From Kiritimatiellia bacterium (GTDB taxonomy: Bacteria; Verrucomicrobiota; Kiritimatiellia; RFP12; UBA1067), in the NCBI GenBank assembly GCA_028707675.1, contig JAQWAM010000011.1, forward strand, positions 1 through 13,368: DNA of 13,368 nucleotides, written 5' to 3'. Below the pieces are notes generated by a model. The model did no database searches. It was not told the DNA's origin and was given only the letters and a program-made list of their open reading frames with translations. The translations under genes and the position numbers were made by a program. Positions 1 through 7,330 of the stretch are shown one piece after another. Each line of letters begins with the position of its first letter. The first letter of the stretch is position 1.

Positions 1-903
1 GTTGTCCCGCACGTCCGGCGCAAGAAGCGCGAGCAACTGGCGCGCCTGGTTGCTGATGACAAATTTTCGCAGTTCGCCGAAGCTTTGGCGGGGTTGCGCA
101 ACCTGCTGGACTCCCCGAGCTATCAGGAAATGTCCAAAGTGCTGCTGTGCATGAGCACGCAGCCCGGCGAGGGCAAAACCGTCGCGTCGTGCGGCTTGGC
201 GATTTCTTGCGCGCAAAGCGGGCAGAAGACGCTGCTGGTGGATTTCGACTTGCGGCGGCCGCGCATAGCCCGGATATTTGAAAAGCAGACTTCGGAGTTT
301 CAAAGTCTGGCCACAACGCTCGCCAAGGGCGACGCCGCTCTGTTTGAAAGTTTGCCGGTTTCCTCCGGCATCGACAATTTGGACGTGGTCTTGTCAAAGG
401 CCTCTTCCGAGATCAGCCCCGCCAACCTTATGGGCACCGGCATCATCGTGGATTTCTTCTCATGGGCGCGCGAGCGTTACGACCGCGTGATCATCGACTC
501 TCCGCCGTTCGGTATCGTCGGCGACGTGATGACCCTGGCGTCGCTGGTGGATTCTGTGATGATCATGTGCTGCCCGGACCGTACCCGTTTCAGCCCGATC
601 AAGCACGCTGCCCGTCACTTGACGGAATCCGGCGCGCGCGTGATCGGTGTGATTGTAAACGACGTGGATTTCGGTCGGCGCAACCAGTTCAGCCAATACG
701 ATTACCACTACCGCTACGCTTACCGATACACTTCGCGTTACGGCGCGTACGGACAGGGCAAGAAAGTCAGGAAGAGCGCCGCGGTGCCGTCTGAAGACGC
801 GCAAGCGGGAAGCCGTCCTGTATATGGAGGAGATGACCTTGCGCCGTCATACCCGGTGGCCCGCCAGGACATCGTGGATGTCTCGATGACTGATGACGAT
901 TGA
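1..903 (+). CDS. BY-kinase (Wzc/CpsD/CapB-type tyrosine kinase), C-terminal part, 5' truncated
   Basis: The frame is open from base 1 to a TGA at 901-903, so the gene enters from the left; a TTG at 85 is only an internal codon. The visible 300 residues form the cytoplasmic kinase domain of a bacterial tyrosine kinase that controls chain length and export of surface polysaccharide. Numbering from base 1, Walker A is PGEGKT (55-60, Lys59), Walker A' is VDFDLRRP (80-87) and Walker B is VIIDSPP (163-169). The linker [12 protein letters not shown] before the P-loop matches the join to a Wzz/GNVR membrane domain, which is probably encoded upstream. A tyrosine cluster (eight Tyr between residues 233 and 250) fits the autophosphorylation tail; about 50 further polar residues follow it. 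The gene ends just before rfbB, as expected in an exopolysaccharide operon. ParA-like ATPases share the fold, but the Tyr cluster and VDxDxR motif favour a BY-kinase. Confidence 0.88.
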   Translation, partial: VVPHVRRKKREQLARLVADDKFSQFAEALAGLRNLLDSPSYQEMSKVLLCMSTQPGEGKTVASCGLAISCAQSGQKTLLVDFDLRRPRIARIFEKQTSEFQSLATTLAKGDAALFESLPVSSGIDNLDVVLSKASSEISPANLMGTGIIVDFFSWARERYDRVIIDSPPFGIVGDVMTLASLVDSVMIMCCPDRTRFSPIKHAARHLTESGARVIGVIVNDVDFGRRNQFSQYDYHYRYAYRYTSRYGAYGQGKKVRKSAAVPSEDAQAGSRPVYGGDDLAPSYPVARQDIVDVSMTDDD

Positions 904-913
904 GGTGAATGCT

Positions 914-2077
914 GTGAAACGTGTACTGATAACCGGTGGCGCCGGGTTCATAGGTTCGGCCCTGGTGCGGCATTTGGTCGGGCGGGGCGATTGCAGTGTG
1001 CTCAATTTCGACAAGCTGACCTATGCCGGGAATCTGGAATCCCTGCGCGAGGTTCAGGGAAAGCCGCTGTACTCTTTCAAGCGGGCCGACATTTGCGACC
1101 GCAAGGCGGTGGCTGAAGCATTGGCGGAGTTCAAGCCCGACGCGGTCATGCATTTGGCCGCGGAATCGCATGTCGACCGCTCGATCGACGGCCCCAGCGC
1201 GTTTGTTCAAACCAATATTGTCGGAACCGCAACCATGCTGGAATGCGCCACCGCATACTGGCGCGCCTTGCCGGAGGGGGGAGGAAACGGGGAACGTCTG
1301 CCTGCGGCAGATGGGTTCCGTTTCCTGCACATCTCTACCGATGAGGTTTACGGCTCGCTTGGGGCTGAAGGTTTTTTCACGGAACAGACACCTTACGATC
1401 CGCGCTCGCCTTATTCAGCCAGCAAAGCGGCCTCCGACCATCTGGTGCGCGCGTGGCACCATACTTACGGTTTGCCGGTCTTGATCACCAATTGTTCTAA
1501 CAATTACGGGCCTTTCCATTTCCCCGAGAAATTGATTCCGCTGGTTATTCTGAACGCTTTGGAAGGGAAGCCGTTGCCCGTTTACGGTAAGGGTGATAAT
1601 ATCAGAGACTGGCTTTACGTGGAAGACCACGCCAAAGCACTTGCGCTGGTTCTTGAAAAGGGTGTGCCGGGCCGGAGCTACAATGTCGGCGGCAACAATG
1701 AGCGGACCAATCTGCAGGTTGTTGAGACCATATGCGAAATTCTGGACCAATTTGCTCCGTTGTGCCGGAGGGCAGAGGTCAGAGGACATAATTCTGGAAA
1801 AGAAAAGTTGATTGCCGAATTACGACATCCGATATCCGGACAAAAGTTATCAAGTTACAAGGAGTTGATAACTTTTGTTGCAGACCGCCCCGGGCATGAT
1901 AAGCGTTACGCGATCGATGCCACGCGTATTAGGCGTGAGCTGGGGTGGTCGGCAGCGGAGAGTTTCGAAACCGGCATCGCCAAGACCGTGCAATGGTACC
2001 TCGATAACGCCTGGTGGTGGCAGCCAATTCGTGACAAGCGGTATTCTGGACAGCGTTTGGGCAAACTAACGAAATAA
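914..2077 (+). CDS. rfbB: dTDP-glucose 4,6-dehydratase (RfbB/RmlB), with two atypical in-frame segments
   Basis: Converts dTDP-glucose to dTDP-4-keto-6-deoxyglucose, the branch point to rhamnose and other 6-deoxysugars; cytoplasmic, NAD-dependent. The GTG at 914 was chosen because GAGGTGA (902-908) lies five bases upstream and the product then begins [14 protein letters not shown]. An in-frame ATG at 893 would add seven residues and overlap the kinase gene. Landmarks in the 387-aa product: Rossmann GGAGFIG (8-14), catalytic TDE (142-144), YSASK (Tyr167, Lys171), NNYGP (196-200) and [12 protein letters not shown] (324-335). The protein is longer than usual (about 340-360 aa). Extra residues sit at about 121-134, before [10 protein letters not shown], and at about 284-313, before YKELITFV. 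Both lie where the DNA can form long hairpins. All catalytic motifs are intact, so activity is likely. It is followed 15 bases later by rfbA. Confidence 0.95.
   Translation: MKRVLITGGAGFIGSALVRHLVGRGDCSVLNFDKLTYAGNLESLREVQGKPLYSFKRADICDRKAVAEALAEFKPDAVMHLAAESHVDRSIDGPSAFVQTNIVGTATMLECATAYWRALPEGGGNGERLPAADGFRFLHISTDEVYGSLGAEGFFTEQTPYDPRSPYSASKAASDHLVRAWHHTYGLPVLITNCSNNYGPFHFPEKLIPLVILNALEGKPLPVYGKGDNIRDWLYVEDHAKALALVLEKGVPGRSYNVGGNNERTNLQVVETICEILDQFAPLCRRAEVRGHNSGKEKLIAELRHPISGQKLSSYKELITFVADRPGHDKRYAIDATRIRRELGWSAAESFETGIAKTVQWYLDNAWWWQPIRDKRYSGQRLGKLTK
1283..1325. repeat. Imperfect hairpin inside rfbB
   Basis: Three stems stack with small bulges: GGAAAC (1283-1288) with GTTTCC (1320-1325), GGAAC (1291-1295) with GTTCC (1315-1319), and TCTGCC (1297-1302) with GGCAGA (1306-1311), around a TGC loop. 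That is 17 pairs in 43 bases. It encodes a Gly/Pro-rich loop longer than most RmlB proteins carry at this point. Seen directly; its origin as a small inserted palindromic element is inferred. Confidence 0.7.
1840..1878. repeat. Perfect 14-bp inverted repeat inside rfbB
   Basis: ACAAAAGTTATCAA (1840-1853) is matched exactly by its reverse complement TTGATAACTTTTGT (1865-1878), separated by 11 bases. The right arm encodes the conserved LITFV of RmlB. The left arm lies in the non-canonical segment, so the left arm is the likely newcomer. The surrounding stretch (about 1765-1860) is also more AT-rich than the rest of the gene and contains the short tandem CAGAGGTCAGAGG (1773-1785). Confidence 0.75.
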
Positions 2078-2092
2078 TGAGATGGCTAACCA

Positions 2093-2641
2093 ATGAAATC
2101 TCGAAAAGGAATCATACTTGCCGGCGGTGCCGGCACCCGGCTGTACCCGGTGACGCGCGTCATGTGCAAGCAACTGCTGCCGGTCTATGACAAGCCGATG
2201 ATCTACTATCCGTTGGCCACGTTGATGCTGGCTGGCATCCGTGAGGTGCTGATCATATCCACGCCGGAGGCCACGCCCTGTTTCAAGGCCTTGCTGGGAG
2301 ACGGTTCGCGATTGGGCATGCGTTTGGAATACAAGGTGCAGGAGGTGCCGAACGGCTTGGCGCAGGCCTTTGTGTTGGGTCGCGAATTTATCGGGGACGC
2401 GCCGGTGTGTCTGGTTTTGGGCGACAATATTTTTTATGGGGATGGCATGCGCCGGATGCTGCGCGATGCGAACGATTCTTCAGGAGCCACGGTTTTCGGT
2501 TATTACGTGAATGACCCCGAGCGTTACGGCGTGGTCAGTTTCGACGCGCAGAACCGGGTGGAGACGATCGAGGAGAAGCCTTTGCGGCCGAAATCCAATT
2601 ACGCGGTGGTCGGTCTGTATTTTATGATAACGATGTGGTAG
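2093..2641 (+). CDS. rfbA: Glucose-1-phosphate thymidylyltransferase, N-terminal part (rfbA split by frameshift)
   Basis: Makes dTDP-glucose from glucose-1-phosphate and dTTP, the substrate for RfbB encoded just upstream. This piece has GGAGTRLYP (11-19), [16 protein letters not shown] (26-41), GDNIFYG (110-116) and EEKP (160-163), all canonical. After VVGLYF (residue 177) the frame is lost: four out-of-register codons and a TAG follow. The family continues YDNDVV at this point, and exactly that is encoded if the T run at 2620-2623 had five Ts instead of four. Restoring one T gives a single 292-aa protein ending at 2970, the normal length for RmlA. The break is therefore one recent base loss or a sequencing/assembly error. 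Only a weak Shine-Dalgarno (GAG around 2079) precedes the ATG; coupling to rfbB is likely. Confidence 0.9.
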   Translation: MKSRKGIILAGGAGTRLYPVTRVMCKQLLPVYDKPMIYYPLATLMLAGIREVLIISTPEATPCFKALLGDGSRLGMRLEYKVQEVPNGLAQAFVLGREFIGDAPVCLVLGDNIFYGDGMRRMLRDANDSSGATVFGYYVNDPERYGVVSFDAQNRVETIEEKPLRPKSNYAVVGLYFMITMW

Positions 2642-2970
2642 ACGTGGCTGCCGGGCTTGCGCCATCCGCGCGCGGCGAGTATGAAATCACCGACGTGAAC
2701 CGCATCTATCTGCAAAAGGGCGCGCTCAAGGTCAAGCTTATGGGACGCGGGTTCGCTTGGCTGGATACCGGCACGCATGATTCACTGGCCGACGCGACCG
2801 CCTTCGTCAAGGCCATCCAGGATCGACAGGGGCTCAAGATTGCCGGTATTGAGGAGATAGCTTGGCGCATGGGTTTTATTGACAAAGCGCAACTGGAGCG
2901 TTTGGCCGAAGAGATGCGCAAATCGGAATACGGCGCCTATATGAAGCGCATTCTTGTACAAGAAGCCTGA
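2635..2970 (+). CDS. rfbA: Glucose-1-phosphate thymidylyltransferase, C-terminal part (rfbA split by frameshift)
   Basis: This is the rest of rfbA in the neighbouring frame. It carries [17 protein letters not shown] and [15 protein letters not shown], both RmlA signatures that contribute to the sugar-nucleotide site, then the C-terminal helical region [26 protein letters not shown] at 2635 could formally start it, but no ribosome-binding site precedes that codon and the piece lacks the nucleotide-binding half, so it is unlikely to be a gene on its own. Conservation runs to the very end, which argues that the frameshift is very young or not real. Confidence 0.85.
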   Translation: MVDVAAGLAPSARGEYEITDVNRIYLQKGALKVKLMGRGFAWLDTGTHDSLADATAFVKAIQDRQGLKIAGIEEIAWRMGFIDKAQLERLAEEMRKSEYGAYMKRILVQEA

Positions 2971-3055
2971 ATCCGGAGCAGGGCCATGTGCGCGGGAGTT
3001 CGAGAGGGGTTGCGGTTCCGATTGCCGCTTGAGGGTAAATCCGGGTTCAGCGCGC

Positions 3056-4510
3056 TCAGTGGATTTCGTCCGTGACCGGCGGAATGTATTCCGTTCCCTC
3101 CCGGTGCTCGATCAGCCGGATCGACTTCCAGCGGCCCTTGTGCCATCGCCACCAGAACCCGCCTGCCAGCAAGCAGATGTAAAAAGTCAGCCAACACCAT
3201 AATTCTATGATGCCTTTTCCCCGCAGCAGCAGGAACAGTGCGCCGGGCACCAGGCACAGCCATCCGCCCATGATCATGTAGAACATGACGAAACGCGTGT
3301 CACCCGCACCCTTCAAGGCGCCGCTCAGTACGATGCTGACCGTGTCGAAAATCCCCCAGGCTGTCATCAGCAACAGCATCGTCCGGCCTACAGAGAGCAG
3401 TTCTTCGGTGGAGAAGGCGGCGTCCTGAGACTTGAACAACTCGAAATAGCCGCGCGGAAAAAGCACGAAGGTGACGCCGATCGCGCACATGTATAACAAC
3501 CCCATTTTCAAACCGGTGTAGCCCGCCCGCCGCGCTGCCTCCGCATCACGCGCGCCCTGATGCTGCCCCACCACCGTCGCGGCCGCCATGCCGAACCCAA
3601 GCAGCGGCGCGAAAGCCAGATTGTTGATGCTGAAGGCGATGTTGCTGGCTGCCAGCGCCTTCTCTCCCAGCCTGCCCGTCAGCATCACGAACAGCGCGAA
3701 AGACCCTATGTCCATAAGCAGTTGAAATCCAGAAGGCGCGCCGAAACGCACGATGCGCGACAGCAGGCCGCGATCCGGCGCCCAAGCCGCCAGCCGCCGC
3801 CCGGCACCGACAGAGAGAGCCGCGTAGAGCCTGACCTCGCCGTCCGCCATGAAAACCGCCATTTGCATCAGGCAGGTCGCGAAACCCGAAATCACAGTAG
3901 CGCAGGCCGCGCCCGTTATGCCCGCGGCAGGGAACCCGAAATGTCCGAAGATCATAGCATAATTGAGAAAGATGTTTAGTGCGCAGCCGGCTGCGTTGGC
4001 GCACATGTTGACCCGCGTGCGGCCGATGCCCATGAAGTACCCGCCGACAGCCGCGTTTAGTGGCACGACCACGCCGCCCGCCATCAGGATCAGGAAGTAA
4101 ACCCGCTCGGACGCCACCACCTCCGGCGCGTGCCCGCTGACCGCGAAGACCCACAAGCCCAGCGGCGTCAGCAGCAGGATCAGCGGCCAGGAGGCCAAAG
4201 CCAGCCAGAGCCCCTGCACGGTGGCGCGTACGCATTGCCCCGGCTCGCGCGCGCCATGATAATGTGCCGTAAAGGTGCCGGCATACCCTGCCAACGCCTG
4301 GAAAAAACAAATCAAAGTGTGCGCAAGGATGCCTGCTGGCAACGCGGCCTGAATCGCCACGCTGCTGAAGCGCGCCAGAAACACCCGGTCAGTGAACTGC
4401 ATGACAGTGTATGACGCCATGCTGAGTATCAGTGGAGCCGCGATACTCCACATCTCGCGGTAACCGCCCGGCAGCGCGCGCGCGCCTGTCTCATACCTCT
4501 TTTGTTTCAA
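3056..4510 (-). CDS. MATE family (NorM-like) efflux transporter
   Basis: A 484-aa membrane protein with about 12 hydrophobic helices in two related halves. The equivalent loop motifs are TDRVFLARF and HYHGARE in the first half and GFGMAAATVVGQHQGARD in the second, as in multidrug and toxic-compound extrusion proteins, which exchange cations for organic (often cationic) substrates at the inner membrane. The start is uncertain: TTG at 4510 gives the longest frame but has no clear Shine-Dalgarno; ATG at 4453 (MWSIAAPLIL) would begin just before the first helix. It converges on rfbA with 85 bases between them, and no convincing terminator is seen there. It lies 128 bases downstream of the ATP-grasp/GNAT gene on the same strand, so it may export that operon's product. 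The substrate is not readable from sequence. Confidence 0.9.
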   Translation of the reverse strand: MKQKRYETGARALPGGYREMWSIAAPLILSMASYTVMQFTDRVFLARFSSVAIQAALPAGILAHTLICFFQALAGYAGTFTAHYHGAREPGQCVRATVQGLWLALASWPLILLLTPLGLWVFAVSGHAPEVVASERVYFLILMAGGVVVPLNAAVGGYFMGIGRTRVNMCANAAGCALNIFLNYAMIFGHFGFPAAGITGAACATVISGFATCLMQMAVFMADGEVRLYAALSVGAGRRLAAWAPDRGLLSRIVRFGAPSGFQLLMDIGSFALFVMLTGRLGEKALAASNIAFSINNLAFAPLLGFGMAAATVVGQHQGARDAEAARRAGYTGLKMGLLYMCAIGVTFVLFPRGYFELFKSQDAAFSTEELLSVGRTMLLLMTAWGIFDTVSIVLSGALKGAGDTRFVMFYMIMGGWLCLVPGALFLLLRGKGIIELWCWLTFYICLLAGGFWWRWHKGRWKSIRLIEHREGTEYIPPVTDEIH

Positions 4511-4638
4511 AACGCACCAAGTTTACCAACATCCTGCCGGAACGGGAATGCCGGAATTCCTTTTAAGAGAGGCGCCTGTTCAAACACAAAAATGTGCCGG
4601 CAAGGGTAATGTTGGAGATTCGCATAGACGGCGTAAAA

Positions 4639-6135
4639 TTAAAGGTGCGCGCAGTAGGTGGCGCGGCCGTCGCCGGGGGCGTAAAAATCATCGAGCACCT
4701 CACAAAGTATGAAGCCCATGTGTTCATAGAAGGCGCGTGTGGAGGCGTATTGCGGGCGCGCCGAGGTCTCGCAGTAAAGACGTGTGCCGCCCAAGGCGCG
4801 CGCGCGGACAATGACATGCTGCAGCAGCTGTTTGCCGATACCGAAGCCTTGGAACTCCGGACGCACCGCGAGCCAGTACCAGTCGAAGCTGCTCTCGGTG
4901 CAGGGAATTGGGCCGAAAGATGTGTACCCGATCACCTGCCCGCCGCAATCGGCGATCACGAACTCGTAGCCTGAGGCCGCGCCTTTGGCTAGGCGCTCTT
5001 CTACCAGCTCAGCAGCCACTTGGATCTCGCGGTCATGGAAGTGGCCGGTCGCGGCCGTGACCGCGCGGACCGCCGCGAGGTCGGAGGGCGTGATCTCTTG
5101 GCGGAAGGTGACGGCGACTTGCGGGGACGCTCGCCCCCCGGGGCTCTCGGCTCGCGGGGACGCTCGCCCCCCAGAATGCGCTGCACGCACGATCCGCTCC
5201 ATGGCGTCGCCGTAGCTGATGCCGGCCTGCTCGAGCGCTGCCGCGAAGCCGCTGTCCGGCGACAGGCAGGGATTGGTGTTGACCTCCAGTATCCATGGCC
5301 GCCGCTCATGGTCCACGCGGAAATCCACGCGGCACCAGCCGTTTAACGCGAACACCTCCCAGCAGCGCAGCGCGAGGCGTGTCAAATCAGCGATTAGCGT
5401 CCCGTCCGCGTCAGGGTCGGCGAAACGCCTCACGGTGTGCGCGCTCTCGAATGAGCCATCGTCCCACTTCGCCGCATAACCCACGATGTGCGGCTTGTCG
5501 GCGGGGAAATCCTCGAACAAGATCTCTGCTGGGGGTAATACTTCCGGCCCGTCCGGGCCGGCCAGCAAGGCCAGATTGAACTCGCGCCCGTCGATGAAAC
5601 GCTCGGCGAAAAAATCCTTCGGAGTGCGGGCGGCGGCTTCGGCGGACGTGACTCCGCGCAGGATGCTGGCGTCGCCCAAGCCGACCGAGGCGTGTTCCCA
5701 GACCGACTTCACGATCCAGTCGGCCTTATTCGTTGAGCGTTGAACGTTTCTCGGCCCTCGCGCCGCGACCCATTCCGGCACGGGCAGACCTGCAGCCAGC
5801 ATACGATCCTTGGCAAGCAGTTTGTGCGTGGTCATGTAGAGCGCTTCGCTGGAGCTGCCGGTGAAGGGTATGCCCGCCGCCTCCCAGGTCGCCGGAGCGA
5901 GGTGGATCAGCCGCCCTGAGTTCTCGAGCGTCTCGACCAGATTGAATACGCAGTCCGGCTTCTGGACATCGAGCTTACGCCGCACGTTGCCTAGATCCGT
6001 AGTGCAGGGTAGCACATAGACGGCATGGCCGCGGGCGGCCAAGGCGTCACGCACGGCGGCTGCCTGAACGAGTACATCACGCTCATCGGTCGGGGCATCC
6101 GGCGGCACGGCTTGATGTGCGATAATTATCTTCAT
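4639..6135 (-). CDS. ATP-grasp ligase (D-Ala-D-Ala-ligase-like) fused to GNAT acetyltransferase
   Basis: A 498-aa bifunctional protein. Residues 1-316 are an ATP-grasp domain of the D-Ala-D-Ala-ligase superfamily, with VFNLVETLENSG near 63-74, FAERFIDGREFNLALL (176-191), RVDFRVD (269-275) and the metal-binding ILEVNTNP (282-289). Residues 345-498 are a GNAT domain with acetyl-CoA motif A (RPEFQGFGIGKQLL, 425-438). The linker holds a duplicated GGRASP motif (322-338). ATP-grasp enzymes of this type join a carboxylate to an amine through an acyl phosphate; the GNAT half would acetylate an amine. The ATG at 6135 was chosen because the product then starts MKIIIAHQ, as this family does; an in-frame start at 6210 would overlap the upstream gene by 59 bases. 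Spacing from the upstream ATP-grasp stop is 16 bases, so the two are co-transcribed. Precedent for such a fusion: N-acetylglutaminylglutamine synthetase (Ngg) also combines GNAT and ATP-grasp, in the opposite order. The substrate is unknown. Confidence 0.9.
   Translation of the reverse strand: MKIIIAHQAVPPDAPTDERDVLVQAAAVRDALAARGHAVYVLPCTTDLGNVRRKLDVQKPDCVFNLVETLENSGRLIHLAPATWEAAGIPFTGSSSEALYMTTHKLLAKDRMLAAGLPVPEWVAARGPRNVQRSTNKADWIVKSVWEHASVGLGDASILRGVTSAEAAARTPKDFFAERFIDGREFNLALLAGPDGPEVLPPAEILFEDFPADKPHIVGYAAKWDDGSFESAHTVRRFADPDADGTLIADLTRLALRCWEVFALNGWCRVDFRVDHERRPWILEVNTNPCLSPDSGFAAALEQAGISYGDAMERIVRAAHSGGRASPRAESPGGRASPQVAVTFRQEITPSDLAAVRAVTAATGHFHDREIQVAAELVEERLAKGAASGYEFVIADCGGQVIGYTSFGPIPCTESSFDWYWLAVRPEFQGFGIGKQLLQHVIVRARALGGTRLYCETSARPQYASTRAFYEHMGFILCEVLDDFYAPGDGRATYCAHL
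5121..5172. repeat. Direct repeat, 19-bp unit, in the ATP-grasp/GNAT linker
   Basis: GCGGGGACGCTCGCCCCCC occurs exactly at 5121-5139 and again at 5154-5172 (33-base period, 11 codons). On the coding strand it gives GGRASP twice. Each copy is itself a small GGGG/CCCC palindrome. The period keeps the reading frame and the repeat falls exactly between two domains, where added residues are tolerated. Confidence 0.85.
5731..5751. repeat. Degenerate heptamer repeat inside the ATP-grasp domain
   Basis: CGTTGAG, CGTTGAA and CGTTTCT follow one another. On the coding strand they give RNVQRST (residues about 129-135), a hydrophilic stretch just before the ATP-binding strand ADWIVKS. It looks like a short in-frame repeat insertion in a surface loop, but a three-unit degenerate heptamer can also arise by chance. 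Confidence 0.4.
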
Positions 6136-6151
6136 TTGTGGCCGTGTCGGC

Positions 6152-7165
6152 TCATGAGGCAGCTTTGAATGGCGCGGTGGCTGTACACAGCCGTGAGGCG
6201 GCGGACTCAATAATGCGTCGGATCAGATCGGTGTATGCAACACCATGCATACGCGCTAGAATCGGCAGATCAGAGTCTTGGGGGTTGAGCCCGGCCAGGG
6301 GGTTGACCTCCATGAAAAGCGGGTTCTGGCCGCTGTCGCAGCGGATGTCCACGCGCCCGCCGTCGCGGCACCCAAGTGCTTGCCACGCGTCTAGCGCCAC
6401 GCGCTCGGCGGCGGCGGCAATAGGGTCTGCGCCTGAGTCACAGGGTTTATATGCGACGCGGTCCGCGTAGTTGTCCTTGTTGTCAAAAGAGTAGACCCCC
6501 TTTTCAGCGTTGGCAAGGAGGACGATCTCCATACTGCCGACGATTTCCGAATCCTGTCCGGTGCCGGTGATGCCGACTGTGAACTCCCGTCCGGTCAGGT
6601 AGGGCTCGATGATGGCAGGCTGCCGGAAACGAGCCGCAAGCTCTTCGCACACGACCGTGAGATCGGCACGACCGCGCACGATGGACTTGGCAGAGCATCC
6701 TTTACCGGTGCCTTCGGCCACAGGTTTTACAAAGAAAGGCGGTTCAAATCCCAGCCGGAGAAGATCTTGTGCCGACTCGTAAACCACAAAGTCACTGGTC
6801 GGCACGCCCGCGTCGCGGACTATCCTTTTTGTCATGCCCTTGTGCAGCGTCAAGGAGAGCACGAGTGGGTCCGAGAAGACATACGGCACGTCATAAAGCT
6901 CAAGGATGGCCGGCACCTGCGCCTCGCGGGATAGCCCGTGCAGACCCTCGCAGATGTTGAAGACCATGTCCCATTGGCTGCCGTTTGCGATCCGCCGTAT
7001 CAGCGCCTTGGCGTGCCCGATACGGTCGGTGGTGTGGCCGAGCGTCCGCAACGCATCCTCGATGCCGACGATCGTCTCCTCCTTGTCGAACTCGGCGGTG
7101 TCCTCAGCCGAATACCCCATCGCGAGGTAATCGGAGCGGAGGTCGTATGTCAATCCGATTAGCAT
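6152..7165 (-). CDS. D-alanine-D-alanine-ligase-like ATP-grasp protein
   Basis: A 337-aa stand-alone ATP-grasp ligase. Features in order: MLIGLTYDLRSDYL, an N-terminal strand; VFNICEGLHG (68-77); HKGMTKRIV (108-116); FFVKPVAEGTGKG (144-156, nucleotide-binding Lys147 and glycine loop); IIEPYLTGREFTVGI (185-199); RVDIRCD (271-277); and MEVNPLAGLNP (285-295, Mg-binding Glu286 and Asn288). True Ddl proteins have an N-terminal LHG and a C-terminal NTMPG, so this is a relative rather than the cell-wall enzyme. The ATG at 7165 has a good Shine-Dalgarno (AAGGAAGG, seven bases away); a GTG at 7207 is in frame but less likely. It lies downstream of kamA and 16 bases before a second ATP-grasp gene. Two adjacent ligases suggest two successive couplings or a two-subunit enzyme. 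The substrate cannot be read from sequence. Confidence 0.9.
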   Translation of the reverse strand: MLIGLTYDLRSDYLAMGYSAEDTAEFDKEETIVGIEDALRTLGHTTDRIGHAKALIRRIANGSQWDMVFNICEGLHGLSREAQVPAILELYDVPYVFSDPLVLSLTLHKGMTKRIVRDAGVPTSDFVVYESAQDLLRLGFEPPFFVKPVAEGTGKGCSAKSIVRGRADLTVVCEELAARFRQPAIIEPYLTGREFTVGITGTGQDSEIVGSMEIVLLANAEKGVYSFDNKDNYADRVAYKPCDSGADPIAAAAERVALDAWQALGCRDGGRVDIRCDSGQNPLFMEVNPLAGLNPQDSDLPILARMHGVAYTDLIRRIIESAASRLCTATAPFKAAS

Positions 7166-7222
7166 AATGATACCTTCCTTAGTGGCATACCAATAAACTT
7201 CTGTCACAAAAAAACAAGTTGT

Positions 7223-7298
7223 CTTTCACACGAAGCCACTAAGGGCACGAAGGTTGATACTATCGTTTTAATAAAATCCTTTGTGCCTTTGTGTGAGA
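7223..7298. repeat. Imperfect inverted repeat between kamA and the first ATP-grasp gene
   Basis: CTTTCACACGAAG with GGCACGAAGG (7223-7252) faces CCTTTGTGCCTTTGTGTGAG (7278-7298) as an interrupted inverted repeat with a 25-base centre. The arms resemble the CACGAAGGCACGAAGG type of dispersed repeat that I recall from many environmental bacterial genomes (recollection, not checked). There is no T tract, so it is not an obvious terminator. It occupies about half of the 165-base gap and could still fold in the mRNA. Confidence 0.55.
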
Positions 7299-7330
7299 TG
7301 AAATTGGTTTGCGGGCTGGGGCCGCATTGG

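Noticed and set aside
2971..3055. Terminator between convergent rfbA and MATE genes
   Set aside because: Only short self-complementary pieces (GCGG/CCGC, AGCGCGCT) and no T tract on either strand.
4594..4974. 126-aa plus-strand open frame opposite the GNAT domain
   Set aside because: It is antisense to a well-conserved acetyltransferase domain, has no recognisable motif, and its composition is what GC-rich antisense frames give.
6136..6210. N-terminal extension of the ATP-grasp/GNAT protein from an upstream start at 6210
   Set aside because: It would overlap the upstream gene by 59 bases, and the extra 25 residues are Pro/His-rich without family resemblance; MKIIIAHQ at 6135 is the natural start.
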